A stretch of DNA of 58,295 nt from Sunxiuqinia dokdonensis (GTDB lineage: Bacteria; Bacteroidota; Bacteroidia; Bacteroidales; Prolixibacteraceae), in contig NZ_LGIA01000180.1 of assembly GCF_001270965.1 (NCBI RefSeq), positions 1 to 58,295 of the forward strand. Reading direction: 5' to 3'. Shown here piece by piece: positions 14,483 to 23,483 of this stretch. Each line of letters opens with the position of its first letter. The stretch's first letter is position 1. Made by a program: the position numbers and the translations under genes. Under the pieces are notes generated by a model that searched no databases, was not told where the DNA came from, and saw only the letters and a list, made by a program, of their open reading frames with translations.

Positions 14483-16720
14483 TTAAAATCTAATAGATAA
14501 TCCGCCGCCGGCTCCAAACCGATTGTCATAGCTGCCCATCAGGGAAATGTTTTTTGAGAGAAAATATTCCAGGCCTGCGCTCCAGGTTATCTCTTCTTTA
14601 TAGTTGATGTTGCCCGCGGGGTTTTCTTCATTCAAATCATTCACCCAGCCAAAATCCGCCTGGTATTCAAATACGCCAAAAACCAGGGTGCGGGGGAAAA
14701 TCATGATTTCGCGCGCGATGCCAATTTGCGGCCTCAGTTCGTTATCGATGCGTACATCGAGGTTAAACATGTAAGGCGTAAAAAACCGGATCCCTGCCAC
14801 GGCGGTTGGTGATATCTCATCGAGGCTGTTCTCCTGTTCATTCTCCACGTTTACACCGGCAAACACACGGAAATAGTCGTACAAATAGCGTTCATAGGTC
14901 AATTCGGCCTCCATGTTTTTGTTCCACCCGTATTCGGCGTTCAGGTTAAACTGGTTCCTGATGTTGGATGAAACCAGGTTAATTTCCGTGAGGTGCGAAG
15001 CCACATCTGCCAGCCCCCAGGTGTAATACAGATTTGTTTCGTGTATCAATTTCGATACAGGATACCCTTTAAGTCGCGGGTCGCGGGGTGTATCGTAACT
15101 AAAAACCCGGTCCATTCCGCCCATCAAGTGATAAAGAATGTGACAATGGAAAAACCAGTCTCCGTATTCATCGCCATAAAATTCAATAGTCACTTGTTGC
15201 ATGGGCGGGACGTTAACGGTATGTTTCAGAGGGGAATACTCCCCGTTTTCGTTGATGACCCTGAAAAAGTGGCCGTGCAGGTGCATGGGGTGGTGCATCA
15301 TCGTCAGGTTATTGAGTGTGATACGTGTCACTTCACTTTCTTTGATTTTTATTTTATCGGTTTCTGAGAGGGGGATCCCGTTCATGCTCCAAATGTAACG
15401 CTGCATATTCCCTGTCAGGTTCAGCAAAATTTCTTTAACGGGCGTATCTTTGGGATAGGTGGTTTTTTCAGGCGACTTTAAATAATCATAATTATATTCT
15501 GAATACATGTCCATTCCTGACATTTTTTCCATTTTGCTGTCCTTTTCCATTTTGGATTGACCCATACCATCCATTCCCTCCATTTCCATTTCTTTATCCA
15601 TTTTCATCCCCCAATTTTCCATCATTTTTTCAGGTTCATCTTTTTTTGGCCTGAATTTCAGTGCGGGGGCTCCCATCCGCATATCCATCCTGGCCATTTG
15701 CTGCATCATCGCGATTTTATCAGGTTTGGGGACAACCGGCGCCGGTAACACTTCGCCACTGCCCAAAAAGGCAGAGGCTGTACCGGACCCATCTAGTGCT
15801 GTGGCCCTGAATTCTATCTTTCCGTTTTGTGGAATGGTTACGATAAAGTCGTATGTTTCGGCAATGGCGATAAAGGTTTTGTTGTGGGCAACAGGCACCA
15901 CGTCCAGGCCATCGGCCGAAACCAGGGTTGGGCTTTCCCCTCCAAAAGTCATCCAGAATGAAGTGGAGGCCGCCCCATTGATAATACGAAGCCTTACTTT
16001 TTCACCAGGGTTAAAGTCAGGATATTCCTGAGATGAACTACCGTTCACTAAAAAAGCAGGGTAGTAAATGTCCGCAATGTCGGCACCTTCCATACGCTGT
16101 TTCCAGAAGTTGAGCTGTGCACCCAAAGCACCTCTTGCTATAACCTGATTCAGAGGAGTGGCCGTTCCTTTTTTTATGGTGTACCACTCGGTGCCCCGCT
16201 TTAAAAATCGTAATACACTGTGGGGCTTCTCATTTGTCCAGTCCGAGAGCACCATTACCAAATCCTTATCATAATCCAGGGTATTTTCTTCAGGTTCAAT
16301 GACAAAAGAACCGTACACCCCGCTTTGTTCCTGTAACATGGTGTGGGAGTGATACCAGTAAGTTCCCGATTGTCTTATGGGATATTCATATTTTTGGGTT
16401 TCACCGGGCATAATAGGCGGGGTGTTCAAGTAAGGCACACCATCGTAAAAATTTGGTAATAACAACCCGTGCCAATGAATGGATGTTTCTTCATCCATTT
16501 CGTTTTTTACATAAATGACCGCATAATCGCCTTCGTTAAAACGCAGGGTTGGACCTGGAATTTGGCCGTTGATGGTCATGCCCATGACGTTTTTGCCCGC
16601 TTTATTGACCAGTTCCTGTTTTAAAACCAGGCGGTAAGTTGTCGTATCGGTTTGTGCTGATGCAGTAAATCCTGCCAGCGCTAACAATGCTAAGGTTAAA
16701 AAAGTAAATTTAAATTTCAT
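14483..16720 (-). CDS. Multicopper oxidase CopA-like with C-terminal CopB-like barrel domain
   Basis: This 745-residue exported protein (signal peptide about 1-22) appears to fuse two functions. Residues about 25-555 form a laccase/CopA-type multicopper oxidase. Copper ligands sit in IHWHG (H82, H84), YWYHSH (H124, H126), HHPMHLHGHFF and WFFHCHILYHLMGGM (about 530), including the type 1 Met. A Met-rich insert (about 345-400) likely binds Cu(I). The last 170 or so residues resemble an outer-membrane beta-barrel (CopB-like) ending in LSIRF. Such fusions exist in Bacteroidota but are unusual elsewhere. Inferred role: periplasmic Cu(I) oxidation coupled to outer-membrane anchoring. Confidence 0.88.
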   Translation of the reverse strand: MKFKFTFLTLALLALAGFTASAQTDTTTYRLVLKQELVNKAGKNVMGMTINGQIPGPTLRFNEGDYAVIYVKNEMDEETSIHWHGLLLPNFYDGVPYLNTPPIMPGETQKYEYPIRQSGTYWYHSHTMLQEQSGVYGSFVIEPEENTLDYDKDLVMVLSDWTNEKPHSVLRFLKRGTEWYTIKKGTATPLNQVIARGALGAQLNFWKQRMEGADIADIYYPAFLVNGSSSQEYPDFNPGEKVRLRIINGAASTSFWMTFGGESPTLVSADGLDVVPVAHNKTFIAIAETYDFIVTIPQNGKIEFRATALDGSGTASAFLGSGEVLPAPVVPKPDKIAMMQQMARMDMRMGAPALKFRPKKDEPEKMMENWGMKMDKEMEMEGMDGMGQSKMEKDSKMEKMSGMDMYSEYNYDYLKSPEKTTYPKDTPVKEILLNLTGNMQRYIWSMNGIPLSETDKIKIKESEVTRITLNNLTMMHHPMHLHGHFFRVINENGEYSPLKHTVNVPPMQQVTIEFYGDEYGDWFFHCHILYHLMGGMDRVFSYDTPRDPRLKGYPVSKLIHETNLYYTWGLADVASHLTEINLVSSNIRNQFNLNAEYGWNKNMEAELTYERYLYDYFRVFAGVNVENEQENSLDEISPTAVAGIRFFTPYMFNLDVRIDNELRPQIGIAREIMIFPRTLVFGVFEYQADFGWVNDLNEENPAGNINYKEEITWSAGLEYFLSKNISLMGSYDNRFGAGGGLSIRF

Positions 16721-16769
16721 AGTTTTTCAATTTTAAAGATTGTTGGAATATCATAATTACGGAAGTCCA

Positions 16770-17207
16770 TCACTCTCTGCCGGAACGGGTTGTCTTCGAC
16801 GGTTGGTTGTCAATTAACTCATAACCCGCTGCTTCCCAAGCTTTCATCCCGCCTTTCAAATTATAAAGGTTGGAATATCCTGCATTCGCGAGTGCCTTTG
16901 CGGCAATCGTACTCATACGGTCGCTGCGGCAGTACAACACAATTTTTTTATTTTTCGATGGCAGTTCATCCAGATGGTACATTATTTTATCATACGGAAT
17001 CAACATATCCGTTTTGGGAATTTCCCCTGCATACGGTATGTGCACATTCACAAGTGTGAAATCTTTTTCCGCCATCATTTTATGAAGTTGGGACACTGAA
17101 ATTTCATTCATGTCCTTTTCCTGCAATTTCCCGGATACTGTATTCCCGGCATAAAGTAAAATGAAGGACCCCATAAAAACTATAACTATCGAAATAATCT
17201 TTTTCAT
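16770..17207 (-). CDS. Exported rhodanese-like protein
   Basis: This 145-residue protein has an N-terminal signal or anchor (about 3-21) and a single rhodanese domain (about 35-138). The active-site loop IVLYCRSDRMSTIAAKAL carries the catalytic Cys (C93). It lies between the multicopper oxidase (14483-16720) and an APC permease (17256-18581), with 48-49 base gaps on each side. Periplasmic rhodaneses next to copper oxidases may handle sulfane sulfur or copper-thiol stress; this is inferred. Confidence 0.85.
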   Translation of the reverse strand: MKKIISIVIVFMGSFILLYAGNTVSGKLQEKDMNEISVSQLHKMMAEKDFTLVNVHIPYAGEIPKTDMLIPYDKIMYHLDELPSKNKKIVLYCRSDRMSTIAAKALANAGYSNLYNLKGGMKAWEAAGYELIDNQPSKTTRSGRE

Positions 17208-17255
17208 GATAAATACAATTAAATATTAAAATAAATTTTTTTTCATAATAATCTC

Positions 17256-18581
17256 CTAAGGCTTCATATCCATTTCCATATCCATCTTTCCGTCACTGCC
17301 AGTATGAGTTTTCATGAAAAGCCTTTCGGCTAATATGACCATAAGAATGCCCGTGAAAGAAACGATAAGCACAAGTGGGTCGCTTTTAAATTTTAGTACT
17401 ATAAAAGCAATAAGGATAACTGTATCAAAAAGTAATGCAAGTATGGGAACAACAGGATTAAAACTAATATCCTTTCTCAGGAATCTATAAAGACCCCAAT
17501 GGACAGCCATATCCATAACTATGTAAAATATAGCGCCGATTGCGGCAATCCTGGTTAGATCGAATAAAATAGTCAGTACTATGGCGAGTGAAACAGTAAA
17601 TAGAAGTGCCGGGTTGCTGAATTTAAAGCGTAATTCAGGAAGTTGTTTCATATTGCTTAGCATAGCAAGCAACCTGGATGCTGAAAAAACACTTGCAATC
17701 AATCCGGATACAGTAGCGATGATTGCCAAAATTACTGTAAACCATAAACCCAAACTACCGAACACCGGTTGGGCGGCTTCTGCAAGTGCGTAATTTTTTG
17801 CCTTGATGATATCCGGTATACTGAGGTTTGCTGAAACCGACAGAGCTAATGCCACATAAAGAACCATACATATTAATACGGAATAAATGATGGAGCGCCC
17901 CACGTTTTTGTTTGGATTTACAATATCCCCGCCCTGGTTGGTAATTGTTGTAAAGCCCTTATAGGCAAGTATCGACAAAGCCAGTGCTGCAATAAAACCT
18001 CCAACCATTGACCAATCGCTGCTGTCTACCCTACCCAAATTTCCGAAGGAGGGAAAGCCCGATATAGCGAGCCCCGCGATTGCTAACGTGGCAATACCAA
18101 GAATTTTTGCAACTGCAGTAATAGTTGCGGTTGCTCCAATTATTTTATTGCCCGCTACATTTATAATAAAGGCTGCCGCAATCAGAACCACGCCAAGTAC
18201 AGGGACAAGGACGCTGTCATTACCAACATTGAACAACCTAAGTGTGTAGGATCCAAAAGTTCTGGCTACAAGACTCTCGGCAATAACCATTGAGACATAC
18301 ATTAAAAGAGAAAAAGTGCCTGTGACTGTTCCAGGACCGTAAGCTTTTCTTAAAAATTTGGCAACTCCACCCGACGAGGGATATGCATTTGAAAATTTTA
18401 CATAAGAGTAGACACTAAGACCAGAAACAATGCCGCCAACTAAAAAAGCTATAGGAAAAAGACTGCCGGCTAATTCGGCAACCTGTCCCATCAGCGCAAA
18501 TATTCCGGCACCTATCATAACACCGGTTCCTAAAGACACCGACCCAATGAGAGTTAATTTATTTGCGGAATCTTTTTTCAT
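17256..18581 (-). CDS. APC-family amino-acid/cation permease (2)
   Basis: This is a 441-residue permease paralogous to the one at 13184-14479. It shares SLGTGVMIGAGIFALMGQVAEL near the N-terminus, ESLVARTFGSY (about 110-120) and YKGFTTITNQGGDIVNPNKN (about 205-225). It differs at the C-terminus, which ends in a Met-rich tail (GKMDMEMDMKP) that copy 1 lacks and that could bind metal. A TACTTTG-type promoter box lies near 18625-18619. The substrate is unknown. Confidence 0.86.
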   Translation of the reverse strand: MKKDSANKLTLIGSVSLGTGVMIGAGIFALMGQVAELAGSLFPIAFLVGGIVSGLSVYSYVKFSNAYPSSGGVAKFLRKAYGPGTVTGTFSLLMYVSMVIAESLVARTFGSYTLRLFNVGNDSVLVPVLGVVLIAAAFIINVAGNKIIGATATITAVAKILGIATLAIAGLAISGFPSFGNLGRVDSSDWSMVGGFIAALALSILAYKGFTTITNQGGDIVNPNKNVGRSIIYSVLICMVLYVALALSVSANLSIPDIIKAKNYALAEAAQPVFGSLGLWFTVILAIIATVSGLIASVFSASRLLAMLSNMKQLPELRFKFSNPALLFTVSLAIVLTILFDLTRIAAIGAIFYIVMDMAVHWGLYRFLRKDISFNPVVPILALLFDTVILIAFIVLKFKSDPLVLIVSFTGILMVILAERLFMKTHTGSDGKMDMEMDMKP

Positions 18582-18657
18582 ATTCTATTGTTAAATGTTA
18601 TGTAATTGAGTTGTAATCCAAAGTACATTTCTTTTTATAAAATATTTCAGTACCAAT

Positions 18658-18993
18658 TCATTGGAACAATAAATCTCCATAACCCCAAATGACCGTTCCC
18701 AATACAATATTTATATGAGCAAAAGTTTCAAGGTATTGGTGTTTTTTTGAAGGATGGATTTCCTCAAGATTTACCCGGGTTCCCCTGGAATATGCCTGCA
18801 ACTGATTGTGGTGATATTCATCCCGCCCTTTTAACAGGCTATGGTTTGCGATAACCGCAAACAATACCATTAAAGAACCCGACCTCGAAAATAAAGAACT
18901 GCCTACAATGGTTTCAAAATAAAAAGATACGAATACAATCAACCATGCGCTTATCAAAAACAGGAATGGCTTGAGATTTTTTGCTTTATTCAT
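18658..18993 (-). CDS. Small multi-pass membrane protein, function unknown
   Basis: This 111-residue protein starts at 18993 (MNKAKNLKPF), one base after the stop of the upstream gene. An earlier start at 19029 would overlap it by 35 bases and is less likely. Hydrophobic segments lie near 8-25, 36-48 and the C-terminus (about 90-110). A hydrophilic stretch GRDEYHHNQLQAYSRGTRVNLEEIHPSKKH lies in between. I recognise no family. Expression is probably coupled to the upstream exported protein. Confidence 0.6.
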   Translation of the reverse strand: MNKAKNLKPFLFLISAWLIVFVSFYFETIVGSSLFSRSGSLMVLFAVIANHSLLKGRDEYHHNQLQAYSRGTRVNLEEIHPSKKHQYLETFAHINIVLGTVIWGYGDLLFQ

Positions 18994-18994
18994 A

Positions 18995-19696
18995 TCAATC
19001 GAGGAATTTAGAGCCATCAGTAGCATCATTATAGTTAATTAAAAAATAGCTTCCATCTTCATTTTTAAAGTTTTGGCTTATCAACGATTTTTCCTGATCT
19101 AGCCTTTCGGTAACCCGATACTGAATTGACTTCACCCTGACCCCCCACAAATAGGCTTCAACTGTTAAGTCAGATGTAAGGATATAATTACCGGTTTCCA
19201 TTTCAAGGCTCCTGTTTTTTATCGAAATCCGGTTCTTAGAACCAAAAAATCCTAAAAGCCCCGATTTAACAGACATCTCAACAATGAGGTCATTTAACTT
19301 TTTAGCATTGTCTGAAAAATCATATAGTTCTTTAAACTCCGGAGATGAAGTTTCAATGACATATTCTGCGTCATTTTGCCGGGCGAACGGGAAAACAGTG
19401 ACAAGGACATTCGATTCGTCTGGCTTACAAACATAATCAGTTGTATAACTTTCGGTTAGCTTATCCTTTTCATCGAATAACGAAACCCTGATTTGCACGG
19501 ATAGAAATCCTTCCACTGTATCCAATTTACTGATTGAGAACTTTTGTTTCGAAATTTGGTCACCTGCTTCATTATAGCCCCTACGGATGATATCCCTGCC
19601 CGCTATTTGCTCAATAAGCATATTATCCTGTCCCCGGCATATCTTACCCAATGCCAGCAAAATCATCGCTATAATAAAGTACTTTATCTTTAACAT
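18995..19696 (-). CDS. Exported protein of unknown function (DUF3108-like)
   Basis: This 233-residue protein has an N-terminal signal peptide (about 1-22, ALGKICRGQ) and a beta-rich mature region. The pattern of EGFLSVQIRVSLFDEKDKLTESYTTDYVCKPDESN and LEMETGNYILTSDLTVEAYLWGVRVKSIQYRVTE is reminiscent of lipid-binding-like or DUF3108-type folds, but I cannot confirm the family. It lies directly downstream (7-base gap) of the GAPDH gene and just upstream of a small membrane protein. I suggest no function. Confidence 0.55.
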   Translation of the reverse strand: MLKIKYFIIAMILLALGKICRGQDNMLIEQIAGRDIIRRGYNEAGDQISKQKFSISKLDTVEGFLSVQIRVSLFDEKDKLTESYTTDYVCKPDESNVLVTVFPFARQNDAEYVIETSSPEFKELYDFSDNAKKLNDLIVEMSVKSGLLGFFGSKNRISIKNRSLEMETGNYILTSDLTVEAYLWGVRVKSIQYRVTERLDQEKSLISQNFKNEDGSYFLINYNDATDGSKFLD

Positions 19697-19702
19697 TCTT
19701 TC

Positions 19703-20731
19703 CTAAAACTTCTGCCGTAAACCCAGACTTTTATTGGTCTTCCGAATAGAATTTTCGGAATCTTTTTCTATTTCGGTCATTGCCCTGATGGCATCAATGG
19801 TTTCAGGGATTACAATGGCCTGGTTGTCCACCACGTAAGCATAAAACAATTCATCGCCTTGTACTTTCAACATGTCCTCCCACAAAGCCACTTCGTACAT
19901 ATCACCATAAGGTCTGTTCAACGCCAGCATCAGCTCTTTGATGGCATTATTGGCGGAAAGCCCATCACTATAATTGATAAGGGCAACACGGGTGGATGTA
20001 CGGAAAGCATCCAGCACTTCCTCTTTACCTGCTTCCCTGGTGAGTTGCACATTCCAGTAATGTAAATGGCTGAGGGTTTCCGGGACTTTAACGGCCGCGG
20101 TTATTACATCCAAATCGGGATCTACCGTCTGTGCATCGGGTCCCTGGTGGCTGGGTATTTCCTTTTCGGGCACCAGCGTGTTCATGATACCGTTCAAATG
20201 GCTTTCCCAGGGATCGGTTGCCCGGCGGAGCAGTGTCCCCCTTGCTTTTTTTAACAGCCCTGCGTTTTTCAGTGCAGTAAGCGTACGCACAATAGATGTT
20301 GTATTGCATGATACTACCCTCGTTGATTCACGCCCCAATGCCGTTTCATAATTGTTTTCGGCGCTGAAAGAATGACCGGTTGTTTCGTGCTTTTCCCCTC
20401 CCTGAACAATAAATTTAAGGTTGGCTTCTTTGTATTTCTCAATATTTTTGGCAGCTATTTTCTTCGGGGTGCAATCCACAATAATATCTGCCTTTTGTAT
20501 CAGGTCGGAAAGGGTGCCTTGTACCTTTATTCCTGCATTTTCCATTTGCTTCCTGAAGTCGTCATTAAAAGCAAATACCGGGTATTCCCTTTGTACGGCT
20601 ATTTTTATCCGCCAGTCGGTAATAATATCGCAAACCCCGGCCAGTTCCATATCGTCCTGTAAGGCAACGGCATCCGCTACCCGTTTTCCAATTACGCCAT
20701 ATCCGTTGATGGCTACTTTTACTTTTTTCAT
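19703..20731 (-). CDS. gap2: Type II (archaeal-type) glyceraldehyde-3-phosphate dehydrogenase
   Basis: This 342-residue enzyme oxidises glyceraldehyde-3-phosphate to 1,3-bisphosphoglycerate with NAD(P). The N-terminal Rossmann motif is INGYGVIGKRVADAV (about 8-22), and the catalytic cysteine is in VVSCNTTSIVRTL (C142). The sequence LLRRATDPWESHLNGIMNTLVPE (about 166-188) is the type II form. Bacterial glycolysis normally uses the unrelated type I GAPDH. Here it lies beside a DhnA-type aldolase gene at the other end of the metal island (17-1075), another enzyme class shared with archaea. The neighbours are an MFS transporter upstream and an exported protein downstream. The assignment rests on strong motif agreement. 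Confidence 0.9.
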   Translation of the reverse strand: MKKVKVAINGYGVIGKRVADAVALQDDMELAGVCDIITDWRIKIAVQREYPVFAFNDDFRKQMENAGIKVQGTLSDLIQKADIIVDCTPKKIAAKNIEKYKEANLKFIVQGGEKHETTGHSFSAENNYETALGRESTRVVSCNTTSIVRTLTALKNAGLLKKARGTLLRRATDPWESHLNGIMNTLVPEKEIPSHQGPDAQTVDPDLDVITAAVKVPETLSHLHYWNVQLTREAGKEEVLDAFRTSTRVALINYSDGLSANNAIKELMLALNRPYGDMYEVALWEDMLKVQGDELFYAYVVDNQAIVIPETIDAIRAMTEIEKDSENSIRKTNKSLGLRQKF

Positions 20732-20735
20732 TTTT

Positions 20736-21959
20736 TTAAGATTTATAATTTAAAAACTGAATAAATGCCAATAAAACAAGAATACCTCCCGCAACATAAA
20801 AAGGGGCAGTACTATTTAAAGTATAAATAGCTGTCCCTAATAAGGGGCCGACAATTTGCCCGATCCCGCTAAAGGAAGATTGCATGCCCAGGGCCCAGCC
20901 CGAAGATTTATTTTCCTGCAGGGAAATAAGGGCAATCAGGTTGGGTATGACCAGAGATGTGCCCAAACCGAAAATTCCTATGGCCGTGATAAGGTACCAT
21001 GTGTCCTGACCCAAAACAAATAACATCAAAACTGCCCCGGCTATCAGGAACCCATATAATATCTGTTTTTTAATGTTTCGGAAAATTAACGGGCCCCATT
21101 TTGCAATCACGGGTTGTAATATGGCCATCACAAGGCCACAAACCAACAACCCTATACCGATAAATGATGCCGAATAATTTCTAACGTCCTTACCATAGAG
21201 GATAAAAACAGATTCAAATAAAGTGATGGCAAATTGTATGGTTAATGATAATATCAGTAATTCGCCCATACTTTTCCATTTCCCTTTTGGGAATATCCGA
21301 AAAGTCAGTTTTCGCAGAGCAGTTGCGGGTACTCTTTTTGTGCGCTTCAAAACAAACAGGGAAACCACCAGGGTGATGCCACCCAAAATAGCGAGAGCCA
21401 GAAAGGGCACACTAAAACGGTCAATCATCCAGTGGCCGGACTCCCATCTGAAATGAAGGTTGTTATTGATGAGCAAGCCGCTTATGCCGGGTCCGGTAAT
21501 TACGCCGGCACTTGCGGCAGTCCCTGCCCAGGCTATGGCCCGTGTGCGTTTTTTTTCGGTAGTAATATTGCTGATGTAAGCGTTGACCACCGGCACCAGA
21601 AAGGAAGAAAGCAGGCTGCCCAAAATTCGTGCTGAATAAAGCATGGCGAGGTTGGTGCTGAATGCAATCATAATTTGCATAAACGAGTAACCTCCAAGCC
21701 CAAGGATTATAAGCGCCCTGGGACCTGTCCGGTCGGAAACTTTCCCCCAAAAGGGCGCTGTGAATACAAGGGCAAAGGGATAAATAGCCGTAAGTATACT
21801 AAAATGAAAGGATATGTCGGTATTACCGTTTCCGGCAGATGCTACCAGCCGTTCGATGAAAAAGGGCAGGACCGGCAATAATACCCCGTAACCGGTCATT
21901 ACCACAAACAAACAGACCAGTAAAACGATGAATTTTTTATTTAGCATTAAATTATCCAT
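20736..21959 (-). CDS. Major facilitator superfamily transporter
   Basis: This is a 407-residue membrane protein with about 12 segments. The loop between helices 2 and 3 has the MFS signature GKVSDRTGPRALI (about 71-83). VNAYISNITTEKKRTRAIAWAGTAASAGVITGPGISGLL in the middle is typical of drug- or sugar-proton antiporters. The start codon gives MDNLMLNKK; a start at residue 5 is also possible. It follows nuoN (72-base gap) and ends 4 bases before the GAPDH gene. The substrate is unknown. Confidence 0.88.
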   Translation of the reverse strand: MDNLMLNKKFIVLLVCLFVVMTGYGVLLPVLPFFIERLVASAGNGNTDISFHFSILTAIYPFALVFTAPFWGKVSDRTGPRALIILGLGGYSFMQIMIAFSTNLAMLYSARILGSLLSSFLVPVVNAYISNITTEKKRTRAIAWAGTAASAGVITGPGISGLLINNNLHFRWESGHWMIDRFSVPFLALAILGGITLVVSLFVLKRTKRVPATALRKLTFRIFPKGKWKSMGELLILSLTIQFAITLFESVFILYGKDVRNYSASFIGIGLLVCGLVMAILQPVIAKWGPLIFRNIKKQILYGFLIAGAVLMLFVLGQDTWYLITAIGIFGLGTSLVIPNLIALISLQENKSSGWALGMQSSFSGIGQIVGPLLGTAIYTLNSTAPFYVAGGILVLLAFIQFLNYKS

Positions 21960-22031
21960 TGGCTTATTATTTCTTTTTATCCTTTTGTATTTTATTAAAA
22001 TTTGTCTTGCTCCCCCGGTTGACTGATTGAA

Positions 22032-23483
22032 TCAATACACTGTAATAAACAAGCTGTTCACCAAATCCATTAGCCATGTTGGATAAACACCCAGCCAAAC
22101 AATCAAAACGCCCAAAACCGCCAGCACAAAAATTCCTGAAGCGGAAAAAACCAAGAATACCCTGGCTAAAGGTACTTTCTCCTTTTTCCTTTTCATCATG
22201 GTGGCAATGATGCGCAGGTAATAATACAAACCAATTACACTGCTGAGTACTAATACAAAAACAAGCAGCCAGCTTGCACCCCCCACCCCAGCGGTGAGGA
22301 TAAAATATTTCCCCATAAAACCTGCTGTAAGCGGGATACCGGCCAGCGATAGCAACACGATGGAGAAAACCGCAGAAAGAAATGGCTTCCGCCAAAACAA
22401 GCCTTTGTAATCCTTGATATGCGAGGCTTCCCTGTCAGAATGCGAGATGAGGGTGATGAGCCCGAAAGCGGCCAGTATGGTCACAAAATAGGTGGTAACA
22501 TAAAAAGTGGCCGCTTGTGGCCCGATTTCCCTGCTTGAAACCAGCGCTACCAGAGTGTACCCAAAATGGGCAATGGAGGAATAAGCCAAAATGCGCTTCA
22601 CATTCTTTTGCACCAGGGCGAGCAAATTACCGATTAACATCGACAGTACGGCGATTGCCACAAATACTTCCATAATTTTATTAAAATGATACAAATCGGC
22701 CATCACAAAAATGCGGATCAAAACGGCTACCATGGCCCCTTTTGATGCGCTGGCAATAAACGCACTGACGGGTGAGGAGGCGCCTTCGTACACATCGGGC
22801 GTCCACATGTGAAAAGGCGCCACGGCCAGCTTAAACCCAATTCCCACAATCATCAACCCCAGGCCGGCCGTCACCATCAACAAAGATGGAGTGTTTAAAT
22901 GTGTGACCGTATCCGCCAGGTTGTGGAAAGCCATATTTCCCGAAATGGCATAAACCAGCGCCATGCCAAATAGTAAAAAAGCGGAGGACATGGCCGCGAT
23001 AATCAGGTATTTCAACCCGGCTTCAATGGGTTTGGTACGCTCCCGGTAATAGCTTATCAGGCCGTACAAAGAAACACTGAGCACTTCCAGGCTCACAAAA
23101 AATGAGATAAAATGCGTGCTGATCACCATCATTCCGGCGCCCAACGTGGCTATCATCAACAACAGGTAATACTCTTCTTTCCGCTTTTCAGGGAAAAAAT
23201 TCTGTATGCTGATATAGCTGAAAACGGATACTAAAAAAGCAGCCAGCAGGATGATTGCCTGATAATAGGTTCCAAAACGGTCGATTAATAAAAGGTCGCC
23301 TATGGAATGGGGCAACCCGTTGTTGGTACGAAACAGGGAGATAAACGAGAACGCCAATACGGTGAGGGTAGAAATAAATGTTAACTTGTGGTTGCGCTTT
23401 ATGGCCACCAAAAGCATCGTAAGGATTGTTCCCCCGGCCAATATCATCATGGGCAGAATACGTAATATATCTCTTTCTGACAT
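22032..23483 (-). CDS. nuoN: NADH-quinone oxidoreductase subunit N
   Basis: This is a 483-residue antiporter-like subunit of complex I, distal in the membrane arm and part of the proton-translocating set. About 14 membrane helices are visible. The conserved region FKLAVAPFHMWTPDVYEGASSPVSAFIASASKGA (about 217-250) is the NuoN-type antiporter signature with the essential lysine context. It is the last gene of the nuo operon and abuts nuoM (1-base overlap at 23483). Confidence 0.95.
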   Translation of the reverse strand: MSERDILRILPMMILAGGTILTMLLVAIKRNHKLTFISTLTVLAFSFISLFRTNNGLPHSIGDLLLIDRFGTYYQAIILLAAFLVSVFSYISIQNFFPEKRKEEYYLLLMIATLGAGMMVISTHFISFFVSLEVLSVSLYGLISYYRERTKPIEAGLKYLIIAAMSSAFLLFGMALVYAISGNMAFHNLADTVTHLNTPSLLMVTAGLGLMIVGIGFKLAVAPFHMWTPDVYEGASSPVSAFIASASKGAMVAVLIRIFVMADLYHFNKIMEVFVAIAVLSMLIGNLLALVQKNVKRILAYSSIAHFGYTLVALVSSREIGPQAATFYVTTYFVTILAAFGLITLISHSDREASHIKDYKGLFWRKPFLSAVFSIVLLSLAGIPLTAGFMGKYFILTAGVGGASWLLVFVLVLSSVIGLYYYLRIIATMMKRKKEKVPLARVFLVFSASGIFVLAVLGVLIVWLGVYPTWLMDLVNSLFITVY

